Origin: Hyphomicrobium sulfonivorans
GTDB lineage: Bacteria > Pseudomonadota > Alphaproteobacteria > Rhizobiales > Hyphomicrobiaceae
Direction: 5' to 3'
Length of the DNA stretch: 64,000 nucleotides
Assembly: GCF_013306565.1 (NCBI RefSeq)
Contig: NZ_PZPO01000001.1
Location: forward strand, 1 to 64,000
The stretch's first letter is position 1. The number at the start of each line of letters is the position of its first letter. Made by a program: the position numbers and the translations under genes. Below are positions 47,388 to 55,652 of the stretch, piece after piece. Under the pieces are notes generated by a model that worked only from the letters and a program-made list of their open reading frames with translations, searched no databases and had not been told where the DNA came from.

Positions 47388-48149
47388 ATGAATGAGATCG
47401 TTCGAGGGGTGACGGCTGCAGACGCGCTGCTTGGCGCGGCGGAATTTGAAGCTGCTATTCGCGCGGTCGGTGCCGAGCGCTATCACGACAAACACCCGTT
47501 TCATAAGTTGCTGCACGGCGGCAAACTATCGAAGGGACAGGTGCAGGCGTGGGCGCTGAACCGTTATTGCTATCAGTCCGCCGTGCCGCGCAAAGACGCT
47601 GCATTGATGAGCAGAACGCTCGATCGCGCGTTGCGCCGCGAATGGATCCACCGCATCATGGATCATGACGGCATCGACGATGAGCACGGCGGCATTGAGC
47701 GCTGGCTGGTGCTGACGGACGCCCTCGGCCTGGATCGCGACTACGTGATCAGCATGGAGGGCGCGTTGCCCGCGACGCGCTTTGCCGTTGAGGGCTATGT
47801 GCGTTTTGTCGTCGAACAGCCTCTGACGGTTGCTGTGGCTTCATCGCTCACCGAGCTGTTCGCACCAGCCATCCACCGCGAACGCATCGCAGGAATGCTG
47901 GAAAACTATCCGTTCGTGAACGACGAGGTGATGGCCTATTTCAAGCGTCGGCTTACGCAGGCACCGCGCGACGCCGATTTTGCGCTTGAATATATCAAGG
48001 CCAACGCGCGCACCCGCGAAGAGCAGGAGGCCTGCATCAACGCCGTGCGCTTCAAGTGCAACGTGCTGTGGGCTCAGCTCGATGCACTGCATAATGCTTA
48101 TGTCGAACCGGGTCTGATCCCGCCCGGCGCGTTCCGGCCAAACGCCTGA
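47388..48149 (+). CDS. pqqC: PqqC-like pyrroloquinoline-quinone synthase
   Basis: 253 residues, full length for PqqC. Seen: AIRAVGAERYHDKHPFHKLLHGGKL, VQAWALNRYCYQSAVPRKDAAL, REWIHRIMDHDG, PATRFAVEGYVRFV, and SLTELFAPAIHRERI, all core PqqC helices and active-site residues. PqqC does the final oxygen-dependent ring closure of PQQ. No other pqq gene is in the window, so it is either isolated or an analogue (a CADD-like relative) with another task. GGAGGAACGTC precedes the ATG, and an FNR box lies upstream. Confidence 0.85.
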   Translation: MNEIVRGVTAADALLGAAEFEAAIRAVGAERYHDKHPFHKLLHGGKLSKGQVQAWALNRYCYQSAVPRKDAALMSRTLDRALRREWIHRIMDHDGIDDEHGGIERWLVLTDALGLDRDYVISMEGALPATRFAVEGYVRFVVEQPLTVAVASSLTELFAPAIHRERIAGMLENYPFVNDEVMAYFKRRLTQAPRDADFALEYIKANARTREEQEACINAVRFKCNVLWAQLDALHNAYVEPGLIPPGAFRPNA

Positions 48150-48171
48150 AGGCGTCAGTCCTGAAATACCG

Positions 48172-48195
48172 AAGGGCGCCGCGAGGCGCCCTTTT
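48172..48195 (+). terminator. Terminator after pqqC
   Basis: GGGCGCC-GCGA-GGCGCCC stem, then TTTT, 24 bases after the stop. Confidence 0.8.
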
Positions 48196-48252
48196 CATGT
48201 GTCGTCAGAAACTGAAACGGCCGGCAGCGGCTCGGGCCACCCGCGACGCGGA

Positions 48253-48945
48253 TTATTCGTTTGCCAGATCCGTCAGCCGTGCGAGATCGCAAAGTTGTAC
48301 ACGCGTACCACCCTGCGCAATCTCGATGACACCCATCGTGCGCAGCTTCGTCAAAGTTCGGCTGACCGTTTCAATCGTCAGTCCGAGCAGATCGGCGATA
48401 TCGCTCCGGCGCATGGCCAGATCGACCGTCGCGCTTTCTGCTTCGGCTGTGCGACGATGCAGAGCGACAAGAAATGCGCAGACCCGTTCAATCGCACTGC
48501 GCTGACCAACCGTGATCAGCAGGCTACGCGTTGCCGCCAGCTCGTGACACACAGACTTGTACAGCTTCAGTGCGAGACGGGCGTCGCTCTCGGCGATGCG
48601 CTCCAGCGCGGCGGCGGAAAGACACTTCACCTTGGAGGGCACGGTCGCCTGCGCGCTCAGCACGTGCTCATCAAGAACACCAAGACCGATAAGATCGCCG
48701 GGGTAAGCAAAGTCGATGATCTGGCGGCGGCCATCGGGCAGCGTCTTGTAAACGGCAATGACGCCTTCCTCGACCTGAAACACCTGCTCGCGGTCGTCTC
48801 CCTCGCAGAACACATGTTCTTTGGCGATCAGGCGCCGCACGGTTGCACTGGGCAGACGCTGCTCGGCGACGGAAGAACCATCGCCATGGCGATTGTGCAT
48901 TCCGGTGGCGGATGCAGAGGTCAGGTCGAGCTGCGCCGCGAACAT
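48253..48945 (-). CDS. fixK: Crp/Fnr-family regulator, FixK-like
   Basis: 230 residues. A cyclic-nucleotide-like domain (LIAKEHVFCEGDDREQVFQVEEGVIAV) and an HTH with the FNR recognition helix (IADLLGLTIETVSRTLTKLRTMGVIE; E-x2-SR reads TTGAT half sites). No N-terminal cysteine cluster for an iron-sulfur sensor, so it is FixK-like. GGAGAACAAGCAT precedes the ATG. Four TTGAY-N4-TCAA sites nearby are its likely targets. The symbol is by likeness, not by proven orthology. Confidence 0.85.
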   Translation of the reverse strand: MFAAQLDLTSASATGMHNRHGDGSSVAEQRLPSATVRRLIAKEHVFCEGDDREQVFQVEEGVIAVYKTLPDGRRQIIDFAYPGDLIGLGVLDEHVLSAQATVPSKVKCLSAAALERIAESDARLALKLYKSVCHELAATRSLLITVGQRSAIERVCAFLVALHRRTAEAESATVDLAMRRSDIADLLGLTIETVSRTLTKLRTMGVIEIAQGGTRVQLCDLARLTDLANE

Positions 48946-48962
48946 ATGCTTGTTCTCCGTCT

Positions 48963-48976
48963 TTGATCTTTCTCAA
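48963..48976 (-). promoter_or_regulatory. FNR/FixK box in fixK promoter
   Basis: TTGAGAAAGATCAA on the minus strand, centre only 24 bases before the fixK ATG. Too close for activation at -41.5, so it suggests autorepression by occlusion. Confidence 0.6.
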
Positions 48977-49104
48977 TGACGGTTTAGCCACCTCAAGCTC
49001 CGCAGGTATGCCGAACACGTGACGAATTGTAAGAGTGTGTAACAGGCGGGCCGGCGCGCGCCTGAACGCACTGGCCGCCCAAATCCGGGAACGGCACTGC
49101 CCGG

Positions 49105-49746
49105 ATGCAGATGATCCTGATCAATGCGCAGCCCGGCCGGCACGATACCCTCAGGCCCATGGATAAGCTGCCCGACATATGCGAGCTCATAGAAGCCGAC
49201 GCACGTCTTCAGCGGGAGATTAACCACGCGCTGGAGGCGGCCATCGATCATTTGCTGCCTGCTGCCGGAGGCGGGCGGGCCATGATCCATTTGCTCACCC
49301 GAACGCTGGTGCCGAGCTGGCAGTGTCATTGCAGCCTGCAATCGGAGGTGATTTTCCCCATCGCCGAAGCACGCCAAGATAGCGCAGTGCTGCCTGCAAT
49401 AACGCGCCTGAGGGCCAACTACCCCGAATTGGCGCACCATCACGCCACGGCTGGCAACGCCCTGCTGCGCCTGCTCGGGCTGTCAAAGTCGCCGGAACAG
49501 GGCGACCTCAGCGGCATGCGACAGCAATTGTGCGCCGCACTAAAGGCGCGCCAGGCCCATTTCCGGCTCAGCGCACAACTTGACGTCCCGCCTTTAGGCA
49601 CCCTGACGCCAGCGGAACAGGCCCTGTGTACATTATGGCTGGCCACCCGGCCGCAGCCCTGCTTCCCGCTCAATATGCTATTAGCTGAGCGGGTAGCGCA
49701 TCAGGAGCTTACGGGTGGCCCGTCAGCCGGCTTGCGTCTGCACTGA
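49105..49746 (+). CDS. Uncharacterised protein, possibly hemerythrin-like
   Basis: 213 residues (start 49105, 49111 or 49159 possible). Mostly helical. A central stretch has repeated His and Glu (SWQCHCSLQSEVIFPI, then ELAHHHATAGNALLRLL), which resembles a degraded HHE/hemerythrin pattern, but the full set of ligands is not clear. It lies between fixK and the SafE-like gene in the microaerobic cluster. Function not recognised. Confidence 0.6.
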   Translation: MQMILINAQPGRHDTLRPMDKLPDICELIEADARLQREINHALEAAIDHLLPAAGGGRAMIHLLTRTLVPSWQCHCSLQSEVIFPIAEARQDSAVLPAITRLRANYPELAHHHATAGNALLRLLGLSKSPEQGDLSGMRQQLCAALKARQAHFRLSAQLDVPPLGTLTPAEQALCTLWLATRPQPCFPLNMLLAERVAHQELTGGPSAGLRLH

Positions 49747-49770
49747 TTTCGCGCGTTCCAGGGAGCATGA

Positions 49771-50514
49771 ATGGACGCCGCCCTGTTGATCATCCTCAAC
49801 GGTCTGGCCCTCGGACTTGCCAGTACGCTGCACTGCGCCGGCATGTGCGGGGCGATTTCGTGCAGCCTGATGTTGGCACAGGAACGGGCGGGCGGCGCCG
49901 ATCCGCGCTTTGTGTTCGCGCTCAACCACGCCGGACGCATCTGCTCGTATTCAATTGCCGGCGCCATCGTGGGGCTCGTCGGCACGCCCGCGATCTCGTG
50001 GCTGGACCGTGATGCCGCTTTCCAACTGCTGCAATGGGCAGCCGCTTCTTCACTGATCTGGATTGGCCTCTCAACCGCCGGGCTGGTGCCCTCGATAACC
50101 ATCATCGACCGCGGACTGACCTCGCTGTCAGATTCAGTGGCTCGGTTGCAATCGCGCGGCTCCGGCCAGACGTTTGTTCCGCTCGCATCGGGCCTGGCGT
50201 GGGGAATGATGCCCTGCGCGATGGTTTACGCCGCGCTGTTTACCGCCATGCTGACCGGATCGTTCAGCGGCGGCGCGCTCACCATGGCGGCCTTTGGAGT
50301 CGGCACGCTGCCGGGATTGCTGGCCTCAACCTTCGGCTTCCGCCAACTGGCGCAGATCAAGCGCAATCGCGGCACCCGCATCGCCGCCGGACTGGCCGTT
50401 GCGGTATTCGGCGCGGCGACCGTACTGCTGGCGCATCCGCAATCGCCCTACTTCTGCTTCCCCGGCACCACGACTTCCACCCATTCCGCCGCGCCTTCTT
50501 CGCCAAAAGTCTAA
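49771..50514 (+). CDS. SafE/TauE-like membrane protein of cbb3 clusters
   Basis: 247 residues, six predicted membrane helices. Motifs ASTLHCAGMCGAISC and WGMMPCAMVYAALFTA place it in the sulfite-exporter TauE/SafE-like (cytochrome biogenesis, DsbD-like) group often found beside ccoGHIS. The Cys-x3-Cys pair could handle copper or thiol electrons for oxidase maturation (inferred). ATG at 49771. Confidence 0.88.
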   Translation: MDAALLIILNGLALGLASTLHCAGMCGAISCSLMLAQERAGGADPRFVFALNHAGRICSYSIAGAIVGLVGTPAISWLDRDAAFQLLQWAAASSLIWIGLSTAGLVPSITIIDRGLTSLSDSVARLQSRGSGQTFVPLASGLAWGMMPCAMVYAALFTAMLTGSFSGGALTMAAFGVGTLPGLLASTFGFRQLAQIKRNRGTRIAAGLAVAVFGAATVLLAHPQSPYFCFPGTTTSTHSAAPSSPKV

Positions 50515-50570
50515 GGCCATACCGTCGGAGGCGCGCGTAGCCGCCTCCTCAAAGCCTTTCAGGCGTTCCG

Positions 50571-50760
50571 TTGCATCGCGGATCGGCTCTGGATGTTTGT
50601 TTTGTCGTGCTTCTCATCGGAAAACCGGTTCCCACTTTTCCGGAAGCACTGTTTCTCCGCCGTGCTTCTCATCGGAAAACCGGTTCCCACTTTTCCGGAA
50701 GCACTGTTTCTCCGCCGTGCTTCTCATCGGAAAACCGGTTCCCACTTTTCCGGAAGCACT
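50571..50760. repeat. Palindromic intergenic repeat, locus B (three units)
   Basis: Three identical 45-base units starting at 50606, 50661 and 50716 separated by GTTTCTCCGC linkers, an exact 55-base period. Each unit folds: GTGCTTC / GAAGCAC outer arms, CGGAAAA / TTTTCCG inner arms. The leader from 50571 matches that of locus A. The tandem array ends 24 bases before the hemN FNR box. Confidence 0.85.
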
Positions 50761-50783
50761 CAAGCGCGACAGATCGACAACCA

Positions 50784-50797
50784 TTGATCGCCATCAA
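50784..50797 (+). promoter_or_regulatory. Perfect FNR/FixK box upstream of hemN
   Basis: TTGATCGCCATCAA, a perfect TTGAT-N4-ATCAA palindrome. The centre is 75 bases before the hemN ATG, so a -41.5 start point leaves a leader of about 34 bases. Confidence 0.85.
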
Positions 50798-50865
50798 GTG
50801 CCGCCGCAAGGCGCTGCAGTAGCTTCCCGGCCATTGCTGCAACAGATAACGCGATAGATGGCCCT

Positions 50866-52200
50866 ATGAACCCAGGAGTCGTGAAGCGATATTCCGCTCC
50901 CGTTCCGCGCTACACCAGCTATCCGACAGCGCCGAATTTTTCCGCGGACGTGGGCGCTTCCCAATATGATCGCTGGCTCAGCGCCCTGAACCCCGGATCG
51001 TTGATCTCGCTATATCTGCACATCCCCTACTGCAGTTCGTTGTGCTGGTATTGCGGCTGCTGCACCAAGGCCGTGCAGCGCTATGAGCCGATAAGCGATT
51101 ATCTGACCGCGCTGCACAGCGAGATTGCGGGCGTGTCGCAGCGCATGCAGGCCTCGCACCGGGTCAATCACATCCACTGGGGTGGCGGATCTCCCAACAT
51201 ACTTTCCGCCGATGATATTGCCTTGCTTGCGGCGACCCAGCGCGAGCATTTCGAAATTCTCGACACGGCCGAGTTCGCCGTTGAGATCGATCCTCGTGGA
51301 TTGGACGCCGAACGCGTCGCAGCATTCGCCAGAGCTGGCGTAACGCGTGTTTCGCTTGGCGTGCAGGATTTCGACACCAAGGTTCAAACGGCGATCAACC
51401 GCCATCAGTCGTTTGCCGAGACGCAATTTGCGGCCGAGGAATTCCGCGCCCACGGCATCGACAACATCAACATTGATGTCGTCTACGGGTTGCCTCACCA
51501 GACCCGCGACGGCGTACAGAAAACAATCGAGCAGGTGCTGGAGTTGCGGCCATCGCGTGTCGCCGCGTTCGGCTACGCTCATCTGCCCAGCCGCCTCAAG
51601 CATCAGACCATGATCGATGAGAAAGCGCTGCCCGATGTGATCGAGCGCTTCGCGCAGGCCAGCCGCATTTCGCGCACACTGGCCAAGGCTGGCTATGTGC
51701 GTATCGGCCTGGACCATTACGCGCTGCCCGAAGATCCGATGGCGCGCGGTATGCTGGCGCGGAATTTTCAGGGCTACACAACTGACGTCGCCGACGCGCT
51801 GATAGGCTTTGGCGCTTCCGCAATCGGACGGCTTCCACAAGGCTACGTGCAGAACACGCCGGCAGCGGGCGAGTATGCCCGCAAAATCTTGGCTGGCGAA
51901 CTGGCAACCGCGCGCGGATTTACGCTTTCTAACGCCGATAAAATGCGCGCATTCGTCATCGAGCGCCTGATGTGTGATCTGACTTTCCCGGCCAGCGAGC
52001 TGCGCTCCCGCTTCGGCACTGCGTGCAACGAGCTGATCGAAGAGGCGCAGGCATTGCTGGAAGCGGATCAGGATCGCTTGATGGAACCTGATGGCGATGC
52101 GTTCCGCGTCACCGATCGCGGGCGTCCGTTTGTGCGTTCCATTGCGGCCTGCTTCGATTCCTATTTCGACAGCGGCGCACGCCACGCGCCCGGCGTGTAA
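50866..52200 (+). CDS. hemN: Oxygen-independent coproporphyrinogen III oxidase
   Basis: 444 residues, radical-SAM enzyme making protoporphyrinogen IX under low oxygen. The cluster motif is C-x3-C-x2-C in PYCSSLCWYCGC. Also RYTSYPTAPNF at the N terminus, HWGGGSPNIL, GVQDFDTKVQ and NIDVVYGLPHQT. Fits HemN rather than the HemW type by length and by RYTSYPTA. The perfect FNR box indicates microaerobic induction to supply heme to the cbb3 oxidase. Confidence 0.95.
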   Translation: MNPGVVKRYSAPVPRYTSYPTAPNFSADVGASQYDRWLSALNPGSLISLYLHIPYCSSLCWYCGCCTKAVQRYEPISDYLTALHSEIAGVSQRMQASHRVNHIHWGGGSPNILSADDIALLAATQREHFEILDTAEFAVEIDPRGLDAERVAAFARAGVTRVSLGVQDFDTKVQTAINRHQSFAETQFAAEEFRAHGIDNINIDVVYGLPHQTRDGVQKTIEQVLELRPSRVAAFGYAHLPSRLKHQTMIDEKALPDVIERFAQASRISRTLAKAGYVRIGLDHYALPEDPMARGMLARNFQGYTTDVADALIGFGASAIGRLPQGYVQNTPAAGEYARKILAGELATARGFTLSNADKMRAFVIERLMCDLTFPASELRSRFGTACNELIEEAQALLEADQDRLMEPDGDAFRVTDRGRPFVRSIAACFDSYFDSGARHAPGV

Positions 52201-52256
52201 CAATCTGCACGCCGCATAGCGCAGTCGCATGCTCTTGATCGGGGGAAACAGGCGCA

Positions 52257-52520
52257 ATGGATGACCACTTCTGGCCATCGCTTTATCCGGGCATATTCAT
52301 TGCCGTGATGATCGGCTTTGCTACCGGTGGCATCGTCGCAATATTTACCGGCGCGCTCGGCGGCCTCATCGGCTCCATCGCCGCGTACTTCCTCACCGTC
52401 TGGCTAGGCCTTGATGATTCCGCCGTATCGCTTGCCATACTGATTGCAGGCGCATCCGTGGGCGGTTACCTCGGCGCAAAGCTTGGCGCGAAGCTGCTGG
52501 CGCTTCGCCGCGCTACATAA
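52257..52520 (+). CDS. Small membrane protein, Gly-rich
   Basis: 87 residues, about three hydrophobic segments (IFIAVMIGFATGGIVAIF, LIGSIAAYFLTVWL, VSLAILIAGASVGGYLGAKLG). The last resembles small glycine-zipper helices. It begins 57 bases after hemN and may share its transcript. Function unknown. Confidence 0.7.
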   Translation: MDDHFWPSLYPGIFIAVMIGFATGGIVAIFTGALGGLIGSIAAYFLTVWLGLDDSAVSLAILIAGASVGGYLGAKLGAKLLALRRAT

Positions 52521-52526
52521 CAGATG

Positions 52527-53546
52527 TCAGACGCTGGATTGAAAATTCCGCAGCGTCGTTTCAAGCCGTCGCCATTGAGCGTCATCGCCGGGCAACCCGA
52601 ACCGCAGCCAATTGCAGTTATAGGGAAAGCTGCGGACGAGAATACCCGCGCACGCCAAGGCGTCAGCTAATGCCGGAGCACGCGCGCACTCTGCCAAACG
52701 GAACAGCTGCGTACCGCCAACGACCGCCAAACCCGCATCCTGCAACAACTGATCAAGTCGACGGCAGTCCGCATCCAGCGTCTTTGCCATGGCGGCAAGC
52801 CATACGTCATCACTCAGCGCAGCTGTGCCGATCTCCAGAGCAGGACCAGCAACAGCCCATGGACCAACTTCAGCGCGCAATGGGGAACACCAGCGCTCAT
52901 GCGCGATGGCAAATCCCATCCGCGCACCCGCCAGGCCATAGGCCTTGCCGAACGAACGCAGTATCACCACCGATGCTGGCAGGCGCGAAGCAAGACTGGC
53001 ATCACCCGGCGCAAAATCTGCGAACGCCTCATCGACCACCAGCAGCCCATCCCGCGCAGCAAGGTTGTCGGCCAGATCGCTCAATTCATCAGCCGAGAAA
53101 ATGCGCCCTGTAGGGTTGTCCGGATTGACGACGATAACCACCCGCGCCGCCCCAATCTCCGCGATGCTGGCGACTTCCCGCACCCGATGCCCGCACCGCT
53201 GCCACGATGCAGCATGCTCGCCGTAGGTCGGGCCGACGATCGCCACCTCTGAAGCGTCGATCAATCGTGGCACGATCTGAATGAGCGCCTGACTGCCCGG
53301 GGCGGCAACGATGTTCACATCGGCCGTAACACCGTAACGGCGGCGGGCAGCCAGCAGCAAATCATGCTCAGCGACAGATTGCGGCAGCTGGCGCCATGCA
53401 CCCGACGTCACCTCAGGCACCGGATACGCATGCGGATTGATGCCGGTCGACAGATCGACCCAAGGCTCAGGCGCGTCGGGATAGCGCGCGCGCGCTGCGT
53501 CAATGTCGCCGCCATGGGGAAGCGGTTCTAAGCGAGGCGCCGTCAT
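52527..53546 (-). CDS. cobC: CobC-type threonine-phosphate decarboxylase
   Basis: 339 residues, a PLP-dependent fold-I enzyme. Seen: LPHGGDIDAARARYPDAPEPWVDLSTGINPH, NPDNPTGRIFS, VVDEAFADF, and the PLP lysine in ILRSFGKAYGLAG. It makes (R)-1-amino-2-propanol phosphate, the linker of cobalamin. Divergent from cbiB, 41 bases apart, so promoters overlap. In alphaproteobacteria this gene is called cobC, in Salmonella cobD. Confidence 0.92.
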   Translation of the reverse strand: MTAPRLEPLPHGGDIDAARARYPDAPEPWVDLSTGINPHAYPVPEVTSGAWRQLPQSVAEHDLLLAARRRYGVTADVNIVAAPGSQALIQIVPRLIDASEVAIVGPTYGEHAASWQRCGHRVREVASIAEIGAARVVIVVNPDNPTGRIFSADELSDLADNLAARDGLLVVDEAFADFAPGDASLASRLPASVVILRSFGKAYGLAGARMGFAIAHERWCSPLRAEVGPWAVAGPALEIGTAALSDDVWLAAMAKTLDADCRRLDQLLQDAGLAVVGGTQLFRLAECARAPALADALACAGILVRSFPYNCNWLRFGLPGDDAQWRRLETTLRNFQSSV

Positions 53547-53587
53547 GCTAGCACAAAACCCCGATCAAGCGCCTGGACTGCATTCCC

Positions 53588-54559
53588 ATGTATCCCTTCA
53601 CAACCCTCATTGCCATGGCGCTGGATGTGGCATGCGGCTACCCCGCATGGGTATTCGCCCGCATCGGCCATCCGGTGAGCTGGATCGGCGGACTGATAGC
53701 ATGGTGCGAGGCCCGCTGGAACGATCCGCGGCTTTCCTTCGCACACCGCCGCCGCAACGGCGTGTTAGCCCTTGGCGTCACATTGGCCGCCACCGCTGCG
53801 GTAACCATCGCTATCGTCGTTGCGCTCGGACTGCTGCTGCCGCGCCCGTGGGACATCATATGCACCGGCGTCATCGCCAGCACGCTGATCGCCCAGCGTA
53901 GCCTTCATGAGCACGTCAATGCCGTTGCCAACGCGTTGCAGTCGGGCGGTCTGGATGGCGGCCGCCATGCCGTAGCGCAGATCGTCGGACGGCGCACAGA
54001 TGCCCTCGACGAAGCCGGCGTCAGCCGCGCTGCGATAGAAAGCCTGGCCGAAAATTACTCCGATGGTGTCGTCGCGCCGCTCTTCTGGCTGCTGATCGGT
54101 GGGCTGCCGGGCGCAGCTCTTTACAAGGCAATCAACACCGGTGACAGCATGGTCGGCCACCGCAGCGAACGTTACCTGGCATACGGTTGGGCATCCGCGC
54201 GCCTCGATGATCTCGTTAACCTGCCGGCATCCCGTCTGGCTGCAATGTTCATAATCCTCGCTGCGGCCGTTCTTCCGGGCTGCCATGCACGCGATGCGGT
54301 GCGCGCCGTGCGCCGCGACGCGCGTCATCACGGGTCACCCAACGCCGGCTGGCCCGAAGCCGCCTTTGCCGGCGCGCTCGATTTGCGTCTGGCCGGTCCA
54401 CGCATCTATGGCAACGAGACAGTGGCCGGTCATTGGATGGGCGACGGTCGCCCTGAAGCCACAAGCGCCGACATACGCCGTGCCTTGCGGCTGTATCGCA
54501 CCGTGTGCCTGCTGCAATTCCTAACCGTCGCCGCGCTCGCGCTACTGCTCACGACCTGA
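53588..54559 (+). CDS. cbiB: Adenosylcobinamide-phosphate synthase
   Basis: 323 residues, integral membrane enzyme that joins aminopropanol phosphate to adenosylcobyric acid. Membrane helices at both ends and family motifs PVSWIGGLIAWCE, LAENYSDGVVAPLFW, AINTGDSMVGHR, ARLDDLVNLPASRL, and GSPNAGWPEAAFAGAL. Followed 12 bases later by cbiZ. Confidence 0.93.
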   Translation: MYPFTTLIAMALDVACGYPAWVFARIGHPVSWIGGLIAWCEARWNDPRLSFAHRRRNGVLALGVTLAATAAVTIAIVVALGLLLPRPWDIICTGVIASTLIAQRSLHEHVNAVANALQSGGLDGGRHAVAQIVGRRTDALDEAGVSRAAIESLAENYSDGVVAPLFWLLIGGLPGAALYKAINTGDSMVGHRSERYLAYGWASARLDDLVNLPASRLAAMFIILAAAVLPGCHARDAVRAVRRDARHHGSPNAGWPEAAFAGALDLRLAGPRIYGNETVAGHWMGDGRPEATSADIRRALRLYRTVCLLQFLTVAALALLLTT

Positions 54560-54571
54560 TATCTGCCGCCA

Positions 54572-55255
54572 ATGGACAACCCCTTCTCGATCACACTCGC
54601 ACCGCCATTCCTAACCGCCACGTTCGCGCAACCGCAGCGCGTCCTGAGTTGGTCGATGCTGCGCCCCGGCATGGTCGTCGCGAACCGCATCGCATGGCTG
54701 GAAGTCCGCAACGCCGACCTGCCGGCCGACGCCGACCCCTTTGAAGTCATCGGTAAACGAGTAAGCGACTCTGGCCTTGACGACGCCGTCGTGCTCGTCA
54801 CCTCACGCGACATCCGCCGCCATCACCACCATCACGCACCGGTCGAAAACGTGCATGCCAACTGCCTGACTACCGCCGGCCTCTCGAACAGCGAGCGTGT
54901 GGGCACACGCCTGCACATGCCGCCACCGTTTGCGGGCACCATCAACACGCTGGTGCACCTGTCCGTGCCGTTGACGGAGGGGGGCATGCTGGAAGCGCTT
55001 TCCATCGCCACCGAAGCGCGGACAACGGCAATTCTGGAGGCCGGTCTCTATCGCGGCGGAAAACACATCACCGGCACCGGCACCGACTGCATCGCGATTG
55101 CCTCACCCATTGGCGGGCCAGCGCAGCCCTACGCGGGCAAGCACACCGCGATTGGCGAAGCCATCGGCGCTGCCGCCTATCACGCAACCGTCGCAGCGAT
55201 CGACGATTGGAAAACCGATTGTGCTGAACTGAACGCAGCGATGCGCGCTAGCTGA
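54572..55255 (+). CDS. cbiZ: Adenosylcobinamide amidohydrolase
   Basis: 227 residues, CbiZ family, which hydrolyses adenosylcobinamide to adenosylcobyric acid so that salvaged corrinoids enter the CbiB route. Motifs: VLVTSRDIRRH, NCLTTAGLSNSERVG, GTINTLVHLSVPLTEGGMLEAL, and TGTGTDCIAIASP with GKHTAIGEAIG. The N-terminal His cluster (RRHHHHHAP) is unusual and may bind metal. Operon with cbiB. Confidence 0.92.
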   Translation: MDNPFSITLAPPFLTATFAQPQRVLSWSMLRPGMVVANRIAWLEVRNADLPADADPFEVIGKRVSDSGLDDAVVLVTSRDIRRHHHHHAPVENVHANCLTTAGLSNSERVGTRLHMPPPFAGTINTLVHLSVPLTEGGMLEALSIATEARTTAILEAGLYRGGKHITGTGTDCIAIASPIGGPAQPYAGKHTAIGEAIGAAAYHATVAAIDDWKTDCAELNAAMRAS

Positions 55256-55652
55256 TCTGGCCTTCAACGTATTCATTTCCCGACAAGTTTTGAATCATTC
55301 CAGCCGGCACAAATAGTTTGACGCCACATCGCATCCGGCACTCGCAACTGCAATTGTTAGCCAGTTACGGATACATCCCATCTGCCCGTGCCGTTGTCGA
55401 ATAGCGCTGTGTACTCAACGCTTTACCGGCATCGCTGATACGATCAACCGGCTCGCACTTTGCAAGCGGGCGCTTCGACCAGAAGACGTCTAGCGTGGCT
55501 GATAAACACCAGCTCCCAAAACAGTCTGGAATGTTGACTCTCATATGCTTGACTTATTCAGTCAGGTTTTGCTCCTTACCTAATCAAGATTGCTGCAGTC
55601 GAGTTTTCTGACGCGCAACCTTGAGTGTTTGTATTGCGTAAGGGGTGGGGTA
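55256..55652. other. Promoter region of the siderophore receptor
   Basis: About 400 bases. A TGACT-TATTC-AGTCA inverted repeat at 55550-55564 might be an operator. No cobalamin riboswitch sequence or clear Fur/Irr box was seen. No ORF. Confidence 0.4.

Noticed and set aside
50606-50760. CRISPR-like look of regular repeats
   Set aside because: Units are 45 bases with constant 10-base linkers, so there are no variable spacers, and no cas gene is present.
55256-55652. Cobalamin riboswitch between cbiZ and the receptor
   Set aside because: I looked for the conserved B12-box core (GCCACTG-like) and did not find a convincing one; the receptor resembles siderophore rather than BtuB type.
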